DNA of 64,000 nucleotides. Origin: an uncultured Bacilli bacterium. Its GTDB lineage: Bacteria; Bacillota_I; Bacilli_A; RF39; UBA660. A program made the translations under genes and the position numbers. The notes beneath the pieces are model-generated. The model searched no databases. It saw only the letters and a list, made by a program, of their open reading frames with translations, and was not told where the DNA came from. The DNA is taken from the NCBI GenBank assembly GCA_934095845.1, contig CAKOKS010000003.1, forward strand, positions 1-64,000. Direction: 5' to 3'. This document shows, piece after piece, positions 55,607 through 64,000 of the stretch (within the stretch, counting starts at the first letter, position 1; the number at the start of each line of letters is the position of its first letter).

Positions 55607-57370
55607 ATGCAAAATAGAACTCATAATTTAAATGAATTGAGATTAGAAAATGTTGGAGAAAAAGTCGAACTAGTAGGTTGGCTTGAAAATGTTAGAAAAG
55701 TTAGTAAGAATTTAGCATTTTTAATATTAAGAGATTTTTATGGAATAACTCAAATTGTTGTTGAAAACGAAGAAGTTATGAACATTGTTGACTCAATTAA
55801 CTGTGAATCAACTATTAAAGTTTATGGAACAGTTAGAGAAAGAACAAGTAAAAATCCTAAGATTCCAACTGGAGATATAGAAGTTGTACCAGATAAAATT
55901 GAAGTAATTGGTAAATGTATTTATAATGAACTTCCATTTGAAATTAATTTTTCTAAAAATGCTGATGAAAATACAAGATTAAAATATAGATATTTAGATT
56001 TAAGAAATCCATTAGTAAAAGAAAAAATAGTTTTAAGAAGTAAAATAATTTCTGAATTAAGAAGTAAAATGATAGAAGAAGGTTTCTTAGAAATCACAAC
56101 TCCAATTTTAACTGCATCATCACCAGAAGGAGCAAGAGATTACTTAGTTCCATCAAGAAATTATCCAGGAGAATTTTATGCTTTACCACAAGCACCTCAA
56201 CAATTTAAACAACTTTTAATGACTTCTGGATTTGATAGATACTTCCAAATAGCTCCATGCTTTAGAGATGAAGATGCCAGAGCTGATAGAAGTCCAGGAG
56301 AATTTTATCAATTAGATATGGAAATGTGTTTTGCAGATCAAGAAGATGTTTTTTCAGTAATTGAAAAAGTATTACCAGATGTATTTGCAAAATATGGAAT
56401 ATACAAAAGCGCTTCAAGTGTTCCATTTAAAAGAATTACTTATAAAGATGCATTAGAAACTTATGGATCAGATAAACCAGATTTAAGAATTGATTTAACA
56501 TTAAAAGATATAAGTAGTATAGCTTCTAAAACTGAATTTGCAGATTTTAAAGACACTTATGTAACAGCTGTTAATGTTAGTAACTTTAAAGAAAGTAGAA
56601 AATATATAGATTCATTAGTTGAAGAAGTAACTACTTCAACTGGTAATAAAGTTTATTGGTTTAAAGTAGATGAAAATGGTGAATTAACTGGAGGAATTTC
56701 TAAATTCTTAGAACCAGTTAAAGAAGAATTATTTGAATCTTTAAATTTAGAAAGTAATTCTTTTGTAGCTGTCACTGCTGGTAAAAAATTATCATCTTTA
56801 AAAACTGGTGGAGTATTAATTAAAAAATTAGGGTCTTCAATTGATGGACATATGAATAAAGAAACATATGAATTCTGTTGGATAGTTGACTTCCCAATGT
56901 ATGAAATTGGAGAAGAATCTGGTGAATTAGAATTCTGTCATAATCCATTTTCTATGCCACAAGGTGGTTTAAAAGTATTAGAAGAAGCTGAAGGTAACTT
57001 AGAGCGTGAACTTGAAATAGTTGCTTATCAATATGACCTTGTTTGTAATGGAGTAGAACTTTCAAGTGGTGCTGTAAGAAATCATGATCCAGAAATTATG
57101 ATTAAAGCATTTGAACTTGTTGGTTTAGGTGAAGAAGATGTTAAGAAAAAATTCCCAGCTATGTATAATGCTTTCTGCTATGGCGCACCATCACATGCTG
57201 GAATAGCTCCTGGAGTAGATAGAATGATAATGCTTATTACTGGAGAAGAAAGTATAAGAGAAGTTATACCTTTCCCAATGAATAGCAAAGCTCAAGACTT
57301 ACTTATGGGTTCACCTTGTAAAGTTAGTGATAAACAACTTAAAGATGTACATATAAAAGTTATAGATTAA
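55607..57370 (+). CDS. aspS: Aspartyl-tRNA synthetase, bacterial type
   Basis: 587 residues. N-terminal OB anticodon-binding domain (VELVGWLENVRKVSKNLAFLILRDFYGITQIV), class II motif region YALPQAPQQFKQLLM, motif 2 FRDEDARADRSPGEFYQLDMEM, the bacterial GAD insert (about 280-420) and motif 3 GVDRMIMLI. The catalytic and tRNA-binding parts are complete. I did not decide between discriminating and non-discriminating types. GTGGAGGAG precedes the ATG. Confidence 0.97.
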   Translation: MQNRTHNLNELRLENVGEKVELVGWLENVRKVSKNLAFLILRDFYGITQIVVENEEVMNIVDSINCESTIKVYGTVRERTSKNPKIPTGDIEVVPDKIEVIGKCIYNELPFEINFSKNADENTRLKYRYLDLRNPLVKEKIVLRSKIISELRSKMIEEGFLEITTPILTASSPEGARDYLVPSRNYPGEFYALPQAPQQFKQLLMTSGFDRYFQIAPCFRDEDARADRSPGEFYQLDMEMCFADQEDVFSVIEKVLPDVFAKYGIYKSASSVPFKRITYKDALETYGSDKPDLRIDLTLKDISSIASKTEFADFKDTYVTAVNVSNFKESRKYIDSLVEEVTTSTGNKVYWFKVDENGELTGGISKFLEPVKEELFESLNLESNSFVAVTAGKKLSSLKTGGVLIKKLGSSIDGHMNKETYEFCWIVDFPMYEIGEESGELEFCHNPFSMPQGGLKVLEEAEGNLERELEIVAYQYDLVCNGVELSSGAVRNHDPEIMIKAFELVGLGEEDVKKKFPAMYNAFCYGAPSHAGIAPGVDRMIMLITGEESIREVIPFPMNSKAQDLLMGSPCKVSDKQLKDVHIKVID

Positions 57371-57394
57371 AGTGAATTTTATTTCACTTTTTTT
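57369..57394 (+). terminator. Terminator after aspS
   Basis: AAAGTGAA (57369-57376) and TTCACTTT (57383-57390) around a six-base loop, then T. It overlaps the stop codon. Confidence 0.85.
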
Positions 57395-57401
57395 AATTAT
57401 G

Positions 57402-57410
57402 TGATATTAT
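57402..57410 (+). promoter_or_regulatory. Extended -10 promoter of the HD-domain gene
   Basis: TGATATTAT directly after the aspS terminator, 24 nt before the ATG. Confidence 0.55.
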
Positions 57411-57433
57411 ATGCTAACAAAGGAAGTGGACTT

Positions 57434-58351
57434 ATGAAAAGTGATTATGAAAGATATATTAAATTTCTAGAAAAATATGTTCCTAGTGCAATAAAAAAAT
57501 ATTATAAAACACCATCATTACAAAGACTAAAAGGTGTTGGATATTTTTGTGGGATGGATTATGCATCTAAAGATATTTATGATTTTAAATATCATGTTTC
57601 AACATTTGATCATTCTAAAACAACTGCAGGAATAACTTCAAAATTTACTGATGATAAAAGAGCAATTCTTGCTGCTTTGTACCATGATGTTTCTAAACCA
57701 ACTTGTGGGCATGTAGTAGATTATATGAATAAAGATTATTTAACACAAGAAAGTACAGAAGAATATACAAAAGATATAATTGTAAATGACGATTTATTAA
57801 TGAAATATTTAAAAGAAGAACATATAGAGCCAGAAGAAATAGCAGATTTTAAAAGATATTCTTTAGTTGACTTAGATCGACCTAGTTTATGTGCTGATAG
57901 AGTAGATGGAGTATTATTAAGCTCACTAGCATGGAGTGAAAAAATGATTTATACCGAAGCAAAAGCTATTTTAAATGATTTAGAAGTTTATAAGAATGAA
58001 GATGGAAAAGAAGAAATCGGATTTAAATCTAAATTTATGGCAAAGTATTTTTATATGAAAAATAAAGATATAGATAATTTAACTCATACTCCATGGGATA
58101 CTTATATGATGGAACTTCTTGCAAGTATTATTAGACTTGCTATAGAAGAAGAATTAATTACATATGATAGTTTATATTATTTAAATGATGATCAATTATT
58201 TAGATTACTTGAATTTTCTGAAAATAAAGAATTGAAAGATAAATTAACAGAATTTGAATATATTCATAAAGGAGATATACAACCTATTAGAAATGATCAA
58301 ATAAAGAAAAGGGTAATAAATCCATTAGTTGGTGGAACTAGATTATTATAA
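57434..58351 (+). CDS. HD-domain metal-dependent phosphohydrolase family protein
   Basis: 305 residues from ATG 57434 (GGAAGTGG upstream; TTG start at 57401 in frame coincides with the promoter). The HD signature is visible as FDHSKTTAGI followed by LYHDVSKP and, about 90 residues later, an Asp in DRPSLCADRVDGVL. The substrate is unknown; relatives cut nucleotides or phosphorylated metabolites. It is not a RelA/SpoT or PdeH-type protein as far as I can see. Confidence 0.8.
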   Translation: MKSDYERYIKFLEKYVPSAIKKYYKTPSLQRLKGVGYFCGMDYASKDIYDFKYHVSTFDHSKTTAGITSKFTDDKRAILAALYHDVSKPTCGHVVDYMNKDYLTQESTEEYTKDIIVNDDLLMKYLKEEHIEPEEIADFKRYSLVDLDRPSLCADRVDGVLLSSLAWSEKMIYTEAKAILNDLEVYKNEDGKEEIGFKSKFMAKYFYMKNKDIDNLTHTPWDTYMMELLASIIRLAIEEELITYDSLYYLNDDQLFRLLEFSENKELKDKLTEFEYIHKGDIQPIRNDQIKKRVINPLVGGTRLL

Positions 58352-58375
58352 ATTCCAATTTTTGGAATTTTTTTT
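58350..58375 (+). terminator. Terminator after the HD-domain gene
   Basis: AAATTCCA (58350-58357) and TGGAATTT (58363-58370) with a five-base loop and eight T. Confidence 0.85.
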
Positions 58376-58384
58376 ATAATTAAA

Positions 58385-58434
58385 TTGATTTAACTTAAAT
58401 GATTTATTATAATTATTTATAGAATAGGTGTGTG
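58385..58434 (+). promoter_or_regulatory. Promoter and shared leader motif of the lectin-fold gene
   Basis: TTGATT (58385-58390), 17-nt spacer, TATAAT (58408-58413), then five bases and ATAGAATAGGTGTGTG (58419-58434), one base different from the copy at 49477. Here the AGGTG of the motif serves as ribosome binding site for ATG 58440. Confidence 0.7.
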
Positions 58435-58439
58435 TGCTT

Positions 58440-59846
58440 ATGAAGAAAAAAAGTATTCTTCTTGTTTTAGTTGGATTAATTTTAGGTTTATCAGTTGCAT
58501 ATGCAGCTGAATTGATAAAAGCAAAAGAAGTTTCATTCAGTAATGGAATGTCTGGATTAAAAGCAAGTAATATACAAGATGCAATATCAGAACTTTACAA
58601 TAAAAACATAAGTGATTCATCATGTAAGAATGTAAGTGCACCTAAATTAGGAGAAGGATTAGTTCCAGTAACAATAGATTCTGATGGAACTGTAACATAT
58701 GCAGACACTTCAAAAAACTGGTATAACTATTGTGATAAACGTTGGGCCAATGCAGTAATACTTGAAGACAATGCAAGTTACAAAGTCGGAGATACAATAA
58801 GTGAATCTGATATTCAATCATATTTTGTATGGATACCAAAATATAAATATAGACTATGGAATGTAGACACACCAAGTGAAGGAGTACATGAAATCGATAT
58901 CATATTTGATGAAAAAGATACAACGGATGTAGAAGGAATATCATGTAAAACTCCAATGATAAGTGGAGAAAGTGTAAATTGTAATAATGGAGAATATATG
59001 ACACATCCAGCATTTATAAGTATGAATACAAATGGATTTTGGGCAGGTAAATTTGAGACAGGATATAGTGGAGCAACAAGTGCAACAACTGCAGAAGTAA
59101 ATGTAAATGATACAAGTAAGGTAATCGTGAAACCAAATGTATATAGCTGGAGAAACATAACAGTCTATAATGCATTTTTAAATTCATATAATTATCAAAG
59201 GAATTTAGATTCACATATGATGAAAAATACAGAATGGGGAGCCATTGCGTATCTATCTCATTCAAAATATGGAATAAATAGAGAAATAAATATAAATAAT
59301 AACTCTTCGTATAAAACAGGTTTTTCGTCACTTCCTAGTATAAATCAGCAAACATATCCGGGAACAAGTGTAGACGGAGAAACTTACAATTCTACTTATA
59401 ATACTAAAATAGGATACTTAGCAAGCACAACAGGAAATATAACTGGCGTTTATGATATGAGTGGTAATGCACATGAATATATGGCATCATATATAACAGA
59501 AAAATTCAGCTCAAGCGGATTTAGTACAGCAACTTTATCAAAATATGATAATAAATATTTTGATATTTATAATACATCATCGACTTATACAAGTTATCAA
59601 TACAGAATATTAGGAGATGCAACCGGAGAAATTGGTCCATTTAAGCAATATATAGACACCGATAATCAGTCGAGATTTCATTCAAATTGGTATGGTATAT
59701 ATTCTGAATTTATTGAATCTTCTTATCCATGGTTTACTCGTGGTGGACGATATTCATATGGAAATATAGCAGGAATATTCTGTTTTAGTAGATATAATGG
59801 AATAAATGGGTTTGATACAAGTTTCCGTATAGTTTTAACTCCATAA
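58440..59846 (+). CDS. Surface protein with formylglycine-enzyme/C-type-lectin-like fold
   Basis: 468 residues from ATG 58440 (in-frame GTG 58428 lies within the leader motif). Signal peptide or anchor at 1-22, short helical region, then from about 115 a FGE-sulfatase-like domain: FVWIPKYKYRLW, FWAGKFETGY, MKNTEWGAIAYLSHSKYG, GVYDMSGNAHEYMAS and the end FTRGGRYSYGNIAGIFCFSRYNG with SFRIVL. This fold is also the common scaffold of DGR target proteins. The last 120 nt keep the normal A/T-rich composition, so a VR is not evident. Catalytic formylglycine activity is unlikely because the usual active cysteines are not in place. Likely a ligand-binding surface protein. Confidence 0.8.
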   Translation: MKKKSILLVLVGLILGLSVAYAAELIKAKEVSFSNGMSGLKASNIQDAISELYNKNISDSSCKNVSAPKLGEGLVPVTIDSDGTVTYADTSKNWYNYCDKRWANAVILEDNASYKVGDTISESDIQSYFVWIPKYKYRLWNVDTPSEGVHEIDIIFDEKDTTDVEGISCKTPMISGESVNCNNGEYMTHPAFISMNTNGFWAGKFETGYSGATSATTAEVNVNDTSKVIVKPNVYSWRNITVYNAFLNSYNYQRNLDSHMMKNTEWGAIAYLSHSKYGINREININNNSSYKTGFSSLPSINQQTYPGTSVDGETYNSTYNTKIGYLASTTGNITGVYDMSGNAHEYMASYITEKFSSSGFSTATLSKYDNKYFDIYNTSSTYTSYQYRILGDATGEIGPFKQYIDTDNQSRFHSNWYGIYSEFIESSYPWFTRGGRYSYGNIAGIFCFSRYNGINGFDTSFRIVLTP

Positions 59847-59847
59847 A

Positions 59848-59874
59848 AAAATTGGTAAATAACTTACCAATTTT
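59848..59874. terminator. Bidirectional terminator between the lectin-fold and TetR genes
   Basis: AAAATTGGTAA (59848-59858) and TTACCAATTTT (59864-59874), perfect 11-bp stem with A and T flanks. Confidence 0.85.
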
Positions 59875-60448
59875 ATTTTGCATAAAAATCAATGTCTGGA
59901 ATTAGTACCTCTAAATAATCAAGTATTTCTTGCTTAGAATACTTACTACTATTACTTAACCATTCAATACCAATGTTAATAACACCACCTAAGTAAAACT
60001 TAGCAATAACATCTGTAGGAACCTTCAAATTAATATCTTGTTCATTAAAACGATTTAATATATCTTCATTAACAACACTTAATAAAATATCCATCATTAT
60101 ACTATTTCTGTTGTTAACCATTACAGCATTATAAATATCTTTTTTATCTTCAATATGATCTAAAAATAAACTTATAAGTTGTATATAATATTCTCTTATA
60201 GAAATATTACTATTATCCTTTTTATTAAGTTCATTTACAAATTCTTCTTTTAAAGTATTTAAAAAATCTAAAAGAAGTTCATATTTATCTTCATAATGTG
60301 CATAAAATGTCGATCTATTTATCATTGCTTTACTACAAATATCTGAAACTTTTATTTCTTCAAAAGTTTTTTCTTTCATAAGTTCTAATAGAGTTTGAAA
60401 TATTAAATTTCTTGTTTTAATAACTCTTAAATCACTTTTTTTATCCAT
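59873..60448 (-). CDS. TetR/AcrR family regulator
   Basis: 191 residues. N-terminal helix-turn-helix domain with TFEEIKVSDICSKAMINRSTFYAHYEDKYELL, ending at about 60; C-terminal part resembles TetR_C-type ligand-binding bundles (FYLGGVINIGIEWL). Divergent from the MMPL-type exporter at 60628, with operator-like repeats between them, so it probably represses that exporter. The inducer is unknown. Confidence 0.9.
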   Translation of the reverse strand: MDKKSDLRVIKTRNLIFQTLLELMKEKTFEEIKVSDICSKAMINRSTFYAHYEDKYELLLDFLNTLKEEFVNELNKKDNSNISIREYYIQLISLFLDHIEDKKDIYNAVMVNNRNSIMMDILLSVVNEDILNRFNEQDINLKVPTDVIAKFYLGGVINIGIEWLSNSSKYSKQEILDYLEVLIPDIDFYAK

Positions 60449-60466
60449 TATTTCTCACCAATCAAT

Positions 60467-60494
60467 ATTATACGCATTTAAACAACATTTTCAA
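60467..60494 (-). promoter_or_regulatory. Promoter of the TetR gene
   Basis: On the minus strand TTGAAA (60489-60494), 16-nt spacer, TATAAT (60467-60472), 18 nt before the ATG. Confidence 0.65.
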
Positions 60495-60507
60495 TGATAA
60501 ATATATA

Positions 60508-60556
60508 TTTGTTGGAGATAATAATACATATTTATAATTTTGTTGGATAAAATACA
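60508..60556 (+). promoter_or_regulatory. Direct repeats between divergent genes, candidate TetR operators
   Basis: TTTGTTGGA occurs at 60508-60516 and 60539-60547, 31 bp apart (about three helical turns), each followed by a similar A/T stretch ending in AATACA. An ACAC...GTGT inverted repeat at 60554-60576 follows. They sit between the divergent promoters. Confidence 0.45.
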
Positions 60557-60581
60557 CTTTTTTAAATATGTGTGTGTTATT

Positions 60582-60608
60582 TTGACAAACCATATAATAA
60601 AATATAAA
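60582..60608 (+). promoter_or_regulatory. Promoter of the MMPL exporter gene
   Basis: TTGACA (60582-60587), 15-nt spacer, TATAAA (60603-60608), a good -35 with short spacing; the ATG is 20 nt further. Confidence 0.45.
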
Positions 60609-60627
60609 AGCGAATGGAGGAAATATA

Positions 60628-63600
60628 ATGGATAAGTTAGCAGAGAAAATATGTAAACATAAAAAACTAATTCTTGTTATATCTGGTCTATTATTAGTTC
60701 TATCATTTATTGGTAATTTCTTAACTAAAGTTAACTATGATATTTTAGTTTATTTACCAAAAGATATTGAAACTATTAAAGGACAAGATATATTAACAGA
60801 TGACTTTGATATGGGTTCATATTCTGTTGCTGTTGCTGAAAACTTAAGCAACAAACAAATTCTCGATTTAGAGAAAAAGATAAAAAATGTTAAAGGGGTT
60901 AATAAAGTTGTTTCATTATACGATGCTATTGGAACAATACTTCCAATGGAAATGTTACCTGTAGAAGTAACAGAAAAACTTCATAAAGATGATACAGATT
61001 TATTATTTATAACATTTTATGGAAGTACATCAAGTGAAGAAACAATTGATGCTGTAAAAGAAATAAGAAATATAACTAGTGGAAGTGTTCGCTTAGGTGG
61101 AATGAGTTCAATGGTACTTGATACTATGGAACTTTCAAATAAAGAAATTCTTATTTATGTTGTTATAGCTGTTGCTCTTTGTATAGTAGTTCTAGAGTTT
61201 TCACTAGATTCATATCTAGTACCAATTCTATTACTATTAAATATTGGATGTGCAATAATATTTAACTTAGGATCAAATGTCTTCTTAGGTGAAATATCAT
61301 ATATAACTAAAGCATTAGTTGCTGTTTTACAACTTGGAGTTACTACAGACTTTTCAATATTCTTGTATCACTCATACGAGAGTAAGAAAGAAAAATATAA
61401 AACTAGAGATGAAGCTATGGCTAGTGCCATAAAAGAAACATTTACTTCAGTTATCGGTTCATCACTTACAACAATCGCTGGTTTCTTAGTTTTATGTACA
61501 ATGCAATTAACTCTAGGACGTGATTTAGGAATAGTTATGGCTAAAGGTGTATTATTAGGAGTAATAACAGTTTTAACACTTTTCCCAAGTATGCTTTTAT
61601 GCTTTGACTCATTAATAGAAAAAACTAAACATAAGAGTTTAAATTTAAAATTTGAAAAATTAAATAAATTTATTATTAAAAATCATATAGTAATATTTAT
61701 ACTATTCTTAATTATTGCAATACCTGCATATTTAGGATATAAAAATGTAAGTGTTTACTATAAAATGGATAGATCTTTACCTGCAACACTTGAAAGTATA
61801 AGTACAAATGAAGTGTTAAAAGATAAATATAATATAGTTAGTCCAGAAATACTTCTAGTTGATACATCTATGAAGTCAAATGATGTTGTAGATATGATTA
61901 ATGAAATTAAAAATGTTGATGGAATAGATTTTGTTCTATCATTTGATGAATTAAAACAACTTGGAATTACAGATAATATGATAAGTGAAGATTTACTTAA
62001 AGTATTTAAAACAGATAAATATGAAATGATTTTAGTAAATTCACTTTATGAAGTCGCCAGTGATGAATTAAATAGTCAAGTTGAAGTAATAAATAATATT
62101 GTTAAAAAATATGATGACAAGATTATAGTTGCTGGAGAAGGACCACTTATGAAAGATTTAATTTCTATAAGTGATACAGATTTCAACAATGTTAATACAT
62201 CTTCTATAGTTTGTATTTTAGTAATTTTACTTTTAGTATTAAAGAGTTTTTCATTACCAATATTACTTATATGTGCAATAGAAACAGCAATATTTATAAA
62301 TATGTCATTCTCATATTTTGGAGGAGTTGTTCTTCCATTTGTTGCTCCAATTGTTTTAGGTACAATTCAATTAGGTGCTACAATTGATTATGCTATATTA
62401 ATGACTTCAAATTATCTTGGACTTAGAAAATCAGGAAAAGAAAAACGTGAAGCTATGTTAGAAACATTAAATTATAATGGTAAATCAATACTAGTAAGTG
62501 GTTTATGCTTCTTTGCTGCAACATTTGGAGTAGGAATCTATTCACAACTTGAAATGGTTGGAAGTTTATGTACTCTTATTTCTAGAGGAGCAATAGTAAG
62601 TATGCTAGTTGTTATATTAGTTTTACCATCTATACTTTTAATATTTGATTCATTAATAATGAAAACTACGAAAGGATGTAATAATATGAAAAAAAATAAT
62701 AAAAAAATTATGAGTTTCTCTGTTGCCATACTTGCATGTTTAGCATTCATACCATCTAATGTATTTGCTTTATCAAGAATCGAAACTGTATATGGTAAAT
62801 TAGATACAACAGGAAATTATAAATCTGTTTTAGTAACAGAGCATTTAAAAAACGATAAAAAAGAAAATACTTTACAAGACTATACGAATTTAAAAGATAT
62901 TTTAAATATCAATGGTAATGAAGTAATTGAAGTTAAAGATAATAAATTAACTGTTAATTCAAATGGATTAGATATTTTCTATCAAGGAAAATATGATAAT
63001 AAACTACCAATAAGTATGGATATTACTTATAAGTTAGATGGAAAAGAAGTAAATGGTGAAGATATTTTAGGAAAATCTGGAAAGGTTGAAATAAATATTA
63101 AATATACAAATAGTTCTAAAAAAATAGTAAAATTAAATGGAAAAAATGAAACATTATACACTCCATTTGTAGTAACATTTGGAACAATTCTTGATGAATA
63201 TGCATCAAACATTAATGTAACAAATGGTAAAACTATAAGTAATGGAACAAAAAATGTAGTTGGAGCTATTTCTACTCCAGGATTATATGAAAGTTTAAAT
63301 TTAAGTGAACTTAAAAATACAGATAAAATAACTCTTACTTATGAAACTACATGTTTTAGTATTCCAAGTATGTACTCAGTTATAACTCCAAAATTAATTT
63401 CCTCAAGTGACTTAAAAATATTTGATAAATTAGATACTTTATATAAAAGTTCTGAAACATTAAAAGCTAACATGGATTTAATTGATACAAATACTAAAAA
63501 AATAAAAGAAGGATCAAATAAATTAAAAAGTACTTTATCAAGTTCGATGAAGAGCAGCTCAAAAAATGCTTTAACAACTGAACAAGTAAATATGATTACA

Positions 63601-64000
63601 AATCAAGCAAGTGGATTAGTATCAGCTAAATTTACTGATGAATATAAAAATGAAATAGCAAAATCTGCTTGGAAAGAAGTTCAAAATAGTTTAGATCCAA
63701 ACGATTCTTATGTAGTATCTGAAGTTCAAAAATATTCAACAAATATAATGATTACTTACTTAAAAAGTATAAATAAATTTGACGAATATGTACGTTGTAG
63801 TTCTTTAGGACAAAGTGCAACTTCTGATACATCATGTATGAATTTATTTACTCTTATAGCACCAATGAAAAATGCACTTTCCGAAAATAATGGTAAATTA
63901 GCATCAAGTGTTAGTTCTTATGTAGCTGAAAATGTTTCAAAAAGTGTGGCTGTTAAAGTTTCTGAAGAAACGGCTAAACAAACTGTATCTGAACTTGCTC
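60628..64000 (+). CDS. MMPL/RND-type exporter fused to a secreted YhgE-like module (partial)
   Basis: At least 1,124 residues, open to the window edge; GGAGG precedes the ATG. Residues 1-685 have the MMPL layout in two halves: helix 1, an extracellular loop, then five helices, repeated (LQLGVTTDFSIFLYHSYE and IQLGATIDYAILMTSNY are the paired helix-4 motifs with the central Asp). From about residue 687 a second hydrophobic, signal-like segment (MKKNNKKIMSFSVAILACLAFIPSNVFALS) begins a large extracellular part with helical, heptad-like stretches (IKEGSNKLKSTL) as in YhgE/Pip proteins. No stop lies between the two parts. AAAGGA before the internal ATG at 62686 could allow separate initiation. 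Likely TetR-controlled export of lipids or amphiphiles. Confidence 0.85.
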   Translation, partial: MDKLAEKICKHKKLILVISGLLLVLSFIGNFLTKVNYDILVYLPKDIETIKGQDILTDDFDMGSYSVAVAENLSNKQILDLEKKIKNVKGVNKVVSLYDAIGTILPMEMLPVEVTEKLHKDDTDLLFITFYGSTSSEETIDAVKEIRNITSGSVRLGGMSSMVLDTMELSNKEILIYVVIAVALCIVVLEFSLDSYLVPILLLLNIGCAIIFNLGSNVFLGEISYITKALVAVLQLGVTTDFSIFLYHSYESKKEKYKTRDEAMASAIKETFTSVIGSSLTTIAGFLVLCTMQLTLGRDLGIVMAKGVLLGVITVLTLFPSMLLCFDSLIEKTKHKSLNLKFEKLNKFIIKNHIVIFILFLIIAIPAYLGYKNVSVYYKMDRSLPATLESISTNEVLKDKYNIVSPEILLVDTSMKSNDVVDMINEIKNVDGIDFVLSFDELKQLGITDNMISEDLLKVFKTDKYEMILVNSLYEVASDELNSQVEVINNIVKKYDDKIIVAGEGPLMKDLISISDTDFNNVNTSSIVCILVILLLVLKSFSLPILLICAIETAIFINMSFSYFGGVVLPFVAPIVLGTIQLGATIDYAILMTSNYLGLRKSGKEKREAMLETLNYNGKSILVSGLCFFAATFGVGIYSQLEMVGSLCTLISRGAIVSMLVVILVLPSILLIFDSLIMKTTKGCNNMKKNNKKIMSFSVAILACLAFIPSNVFALSRIETVYGKLDTTGNYKSVLVTEHLKNDKKENTLQDYTNLKDILNINGNEVIEVKDNKLTVNSNGLDIFYQGKYDNKLPISMDITYKLDGKEVNGEDILGKSGKVEINIKYTNSSKKIVKLNGKNETLYTPFVVTFGTILDEYASNINVTNGKTISNGTKNVVGAISTPGLYESLNLSELKNTDKITLTYETTCFSIPSMYSVITPKLISSSDLKIFDKLDTLYKSSETLKANMDLIDTNTKKIKEGSNKLKSTLSSSMKSSSKNALTTEQVNMITNQASGLVSAKFTDEYKNEIAKSAWKEVQNSLDPNDSYVVSEVQKYSTNIMITYLKSINKFDEYVRCSSLGQSATSDTSCMNLFTLIAPMKNALSENNGKLASSVSSYVAENVSKSVAVKVSEETAKQTVSELA

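Noticed and set aside
59014..59331. Minus-strand open frames inside the 58440 gene (also 58642-58875 and 58814-59158)
   Set aside because: Shadow frames of a well-supported plus-strand gene, with hydrophobic, unstructured translations and no start signals.
1..64000. Mollicute genetic code (TGA as tryptophan)
   Set aside because: TGA ends secY, map, the Fic-like gene and the Fur-type gene at natural lengths, and Trp is TGG throughout.

Overview
The window is AT-rich DNA from a low-GC Gram-positive (Firmicutes/Bacillota) bacterium using the standard bacterial code: TGA is a real stop (secY, map, the Fur-type gene, the Fic-like gene) and tryptophan is TGG. The gene set (CdaA/CdaR, YmfF/YmfH, ComEA/ComEC, zinc-type S14 and L36, PilC/PilD, a sortase-like tail, one-membrane surface proteins) fits the small-genome gut Bacilli related to RF39/Erysipelotrichia/'Mollicutes'. 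That placement is inference. I saw no tRNA, rRNA, CRISPR array or insertion sequence.

Layout. 1-8.3 kb: a surface protein, DUF3048 protein, the c-di-AMP synthase pair cdaA-cdaR, a prepilin, gpmI and a phosphohexomutase. 8.4-12.2 kb: HSL-type esterase, PlsC-like acyltransferase and a hybrid histidine kinase. 12.3-19.5 kb: a 2,259-residue surface protein with about 14 repeats. 19.5-21.5 kb: metal-exporter-like protein plus Fur-family regulator, then deoD. 21.5-27.7 kb: the M16 pair ymfF/ymfH, comEA, comEC and a YhcG-type nuclease. 27.9-29.3 kb: two tandem methyltransferase-like genes behind a perfect consensus promoter. 29.4-35.3 kb: rpsO, a Fic-like protein lacking the catalytic His, pnp, a wall-anchored protein, a glucosaminidase and a glycosyltransferase. 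35.3-49.4 kb: the S10-spc-alpha ribosomal superoperon (29 genes, no rpmD) behind a structured leader. 49.4-60.4 kb: accessory surface genes, pilC/pilD, membrane protein, DUF3419, aspS, HD protein, a formylglycine-enzyme-like lectin-fold protein and a TetR regulator. 60.6 kb to the end: a large MMPL exporter fused in frame to a second secreted module, cut by the window edge.

Most unusual observation: the last ~120 bases of the surface gene at 49648-50859 are about 52% G+C in a ~29% G+C setting, consist almost wholly of NNY codons, and encode the end of a C-type-lectin-like domain. This is the expected signature of the variable region of a diversity-generating retroelement (DGR). No reverse transcriptase or template repeat is visible here, so it would be a remote target. 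The gene shares a -10/5' leader element with the lectin-fold gene at 58440.

Promoters: an extended -10 (TGnTATAAT and close variants) recurs at about a dozen gene starts on both strands. Many intrinsic terminators overlap stop codons.
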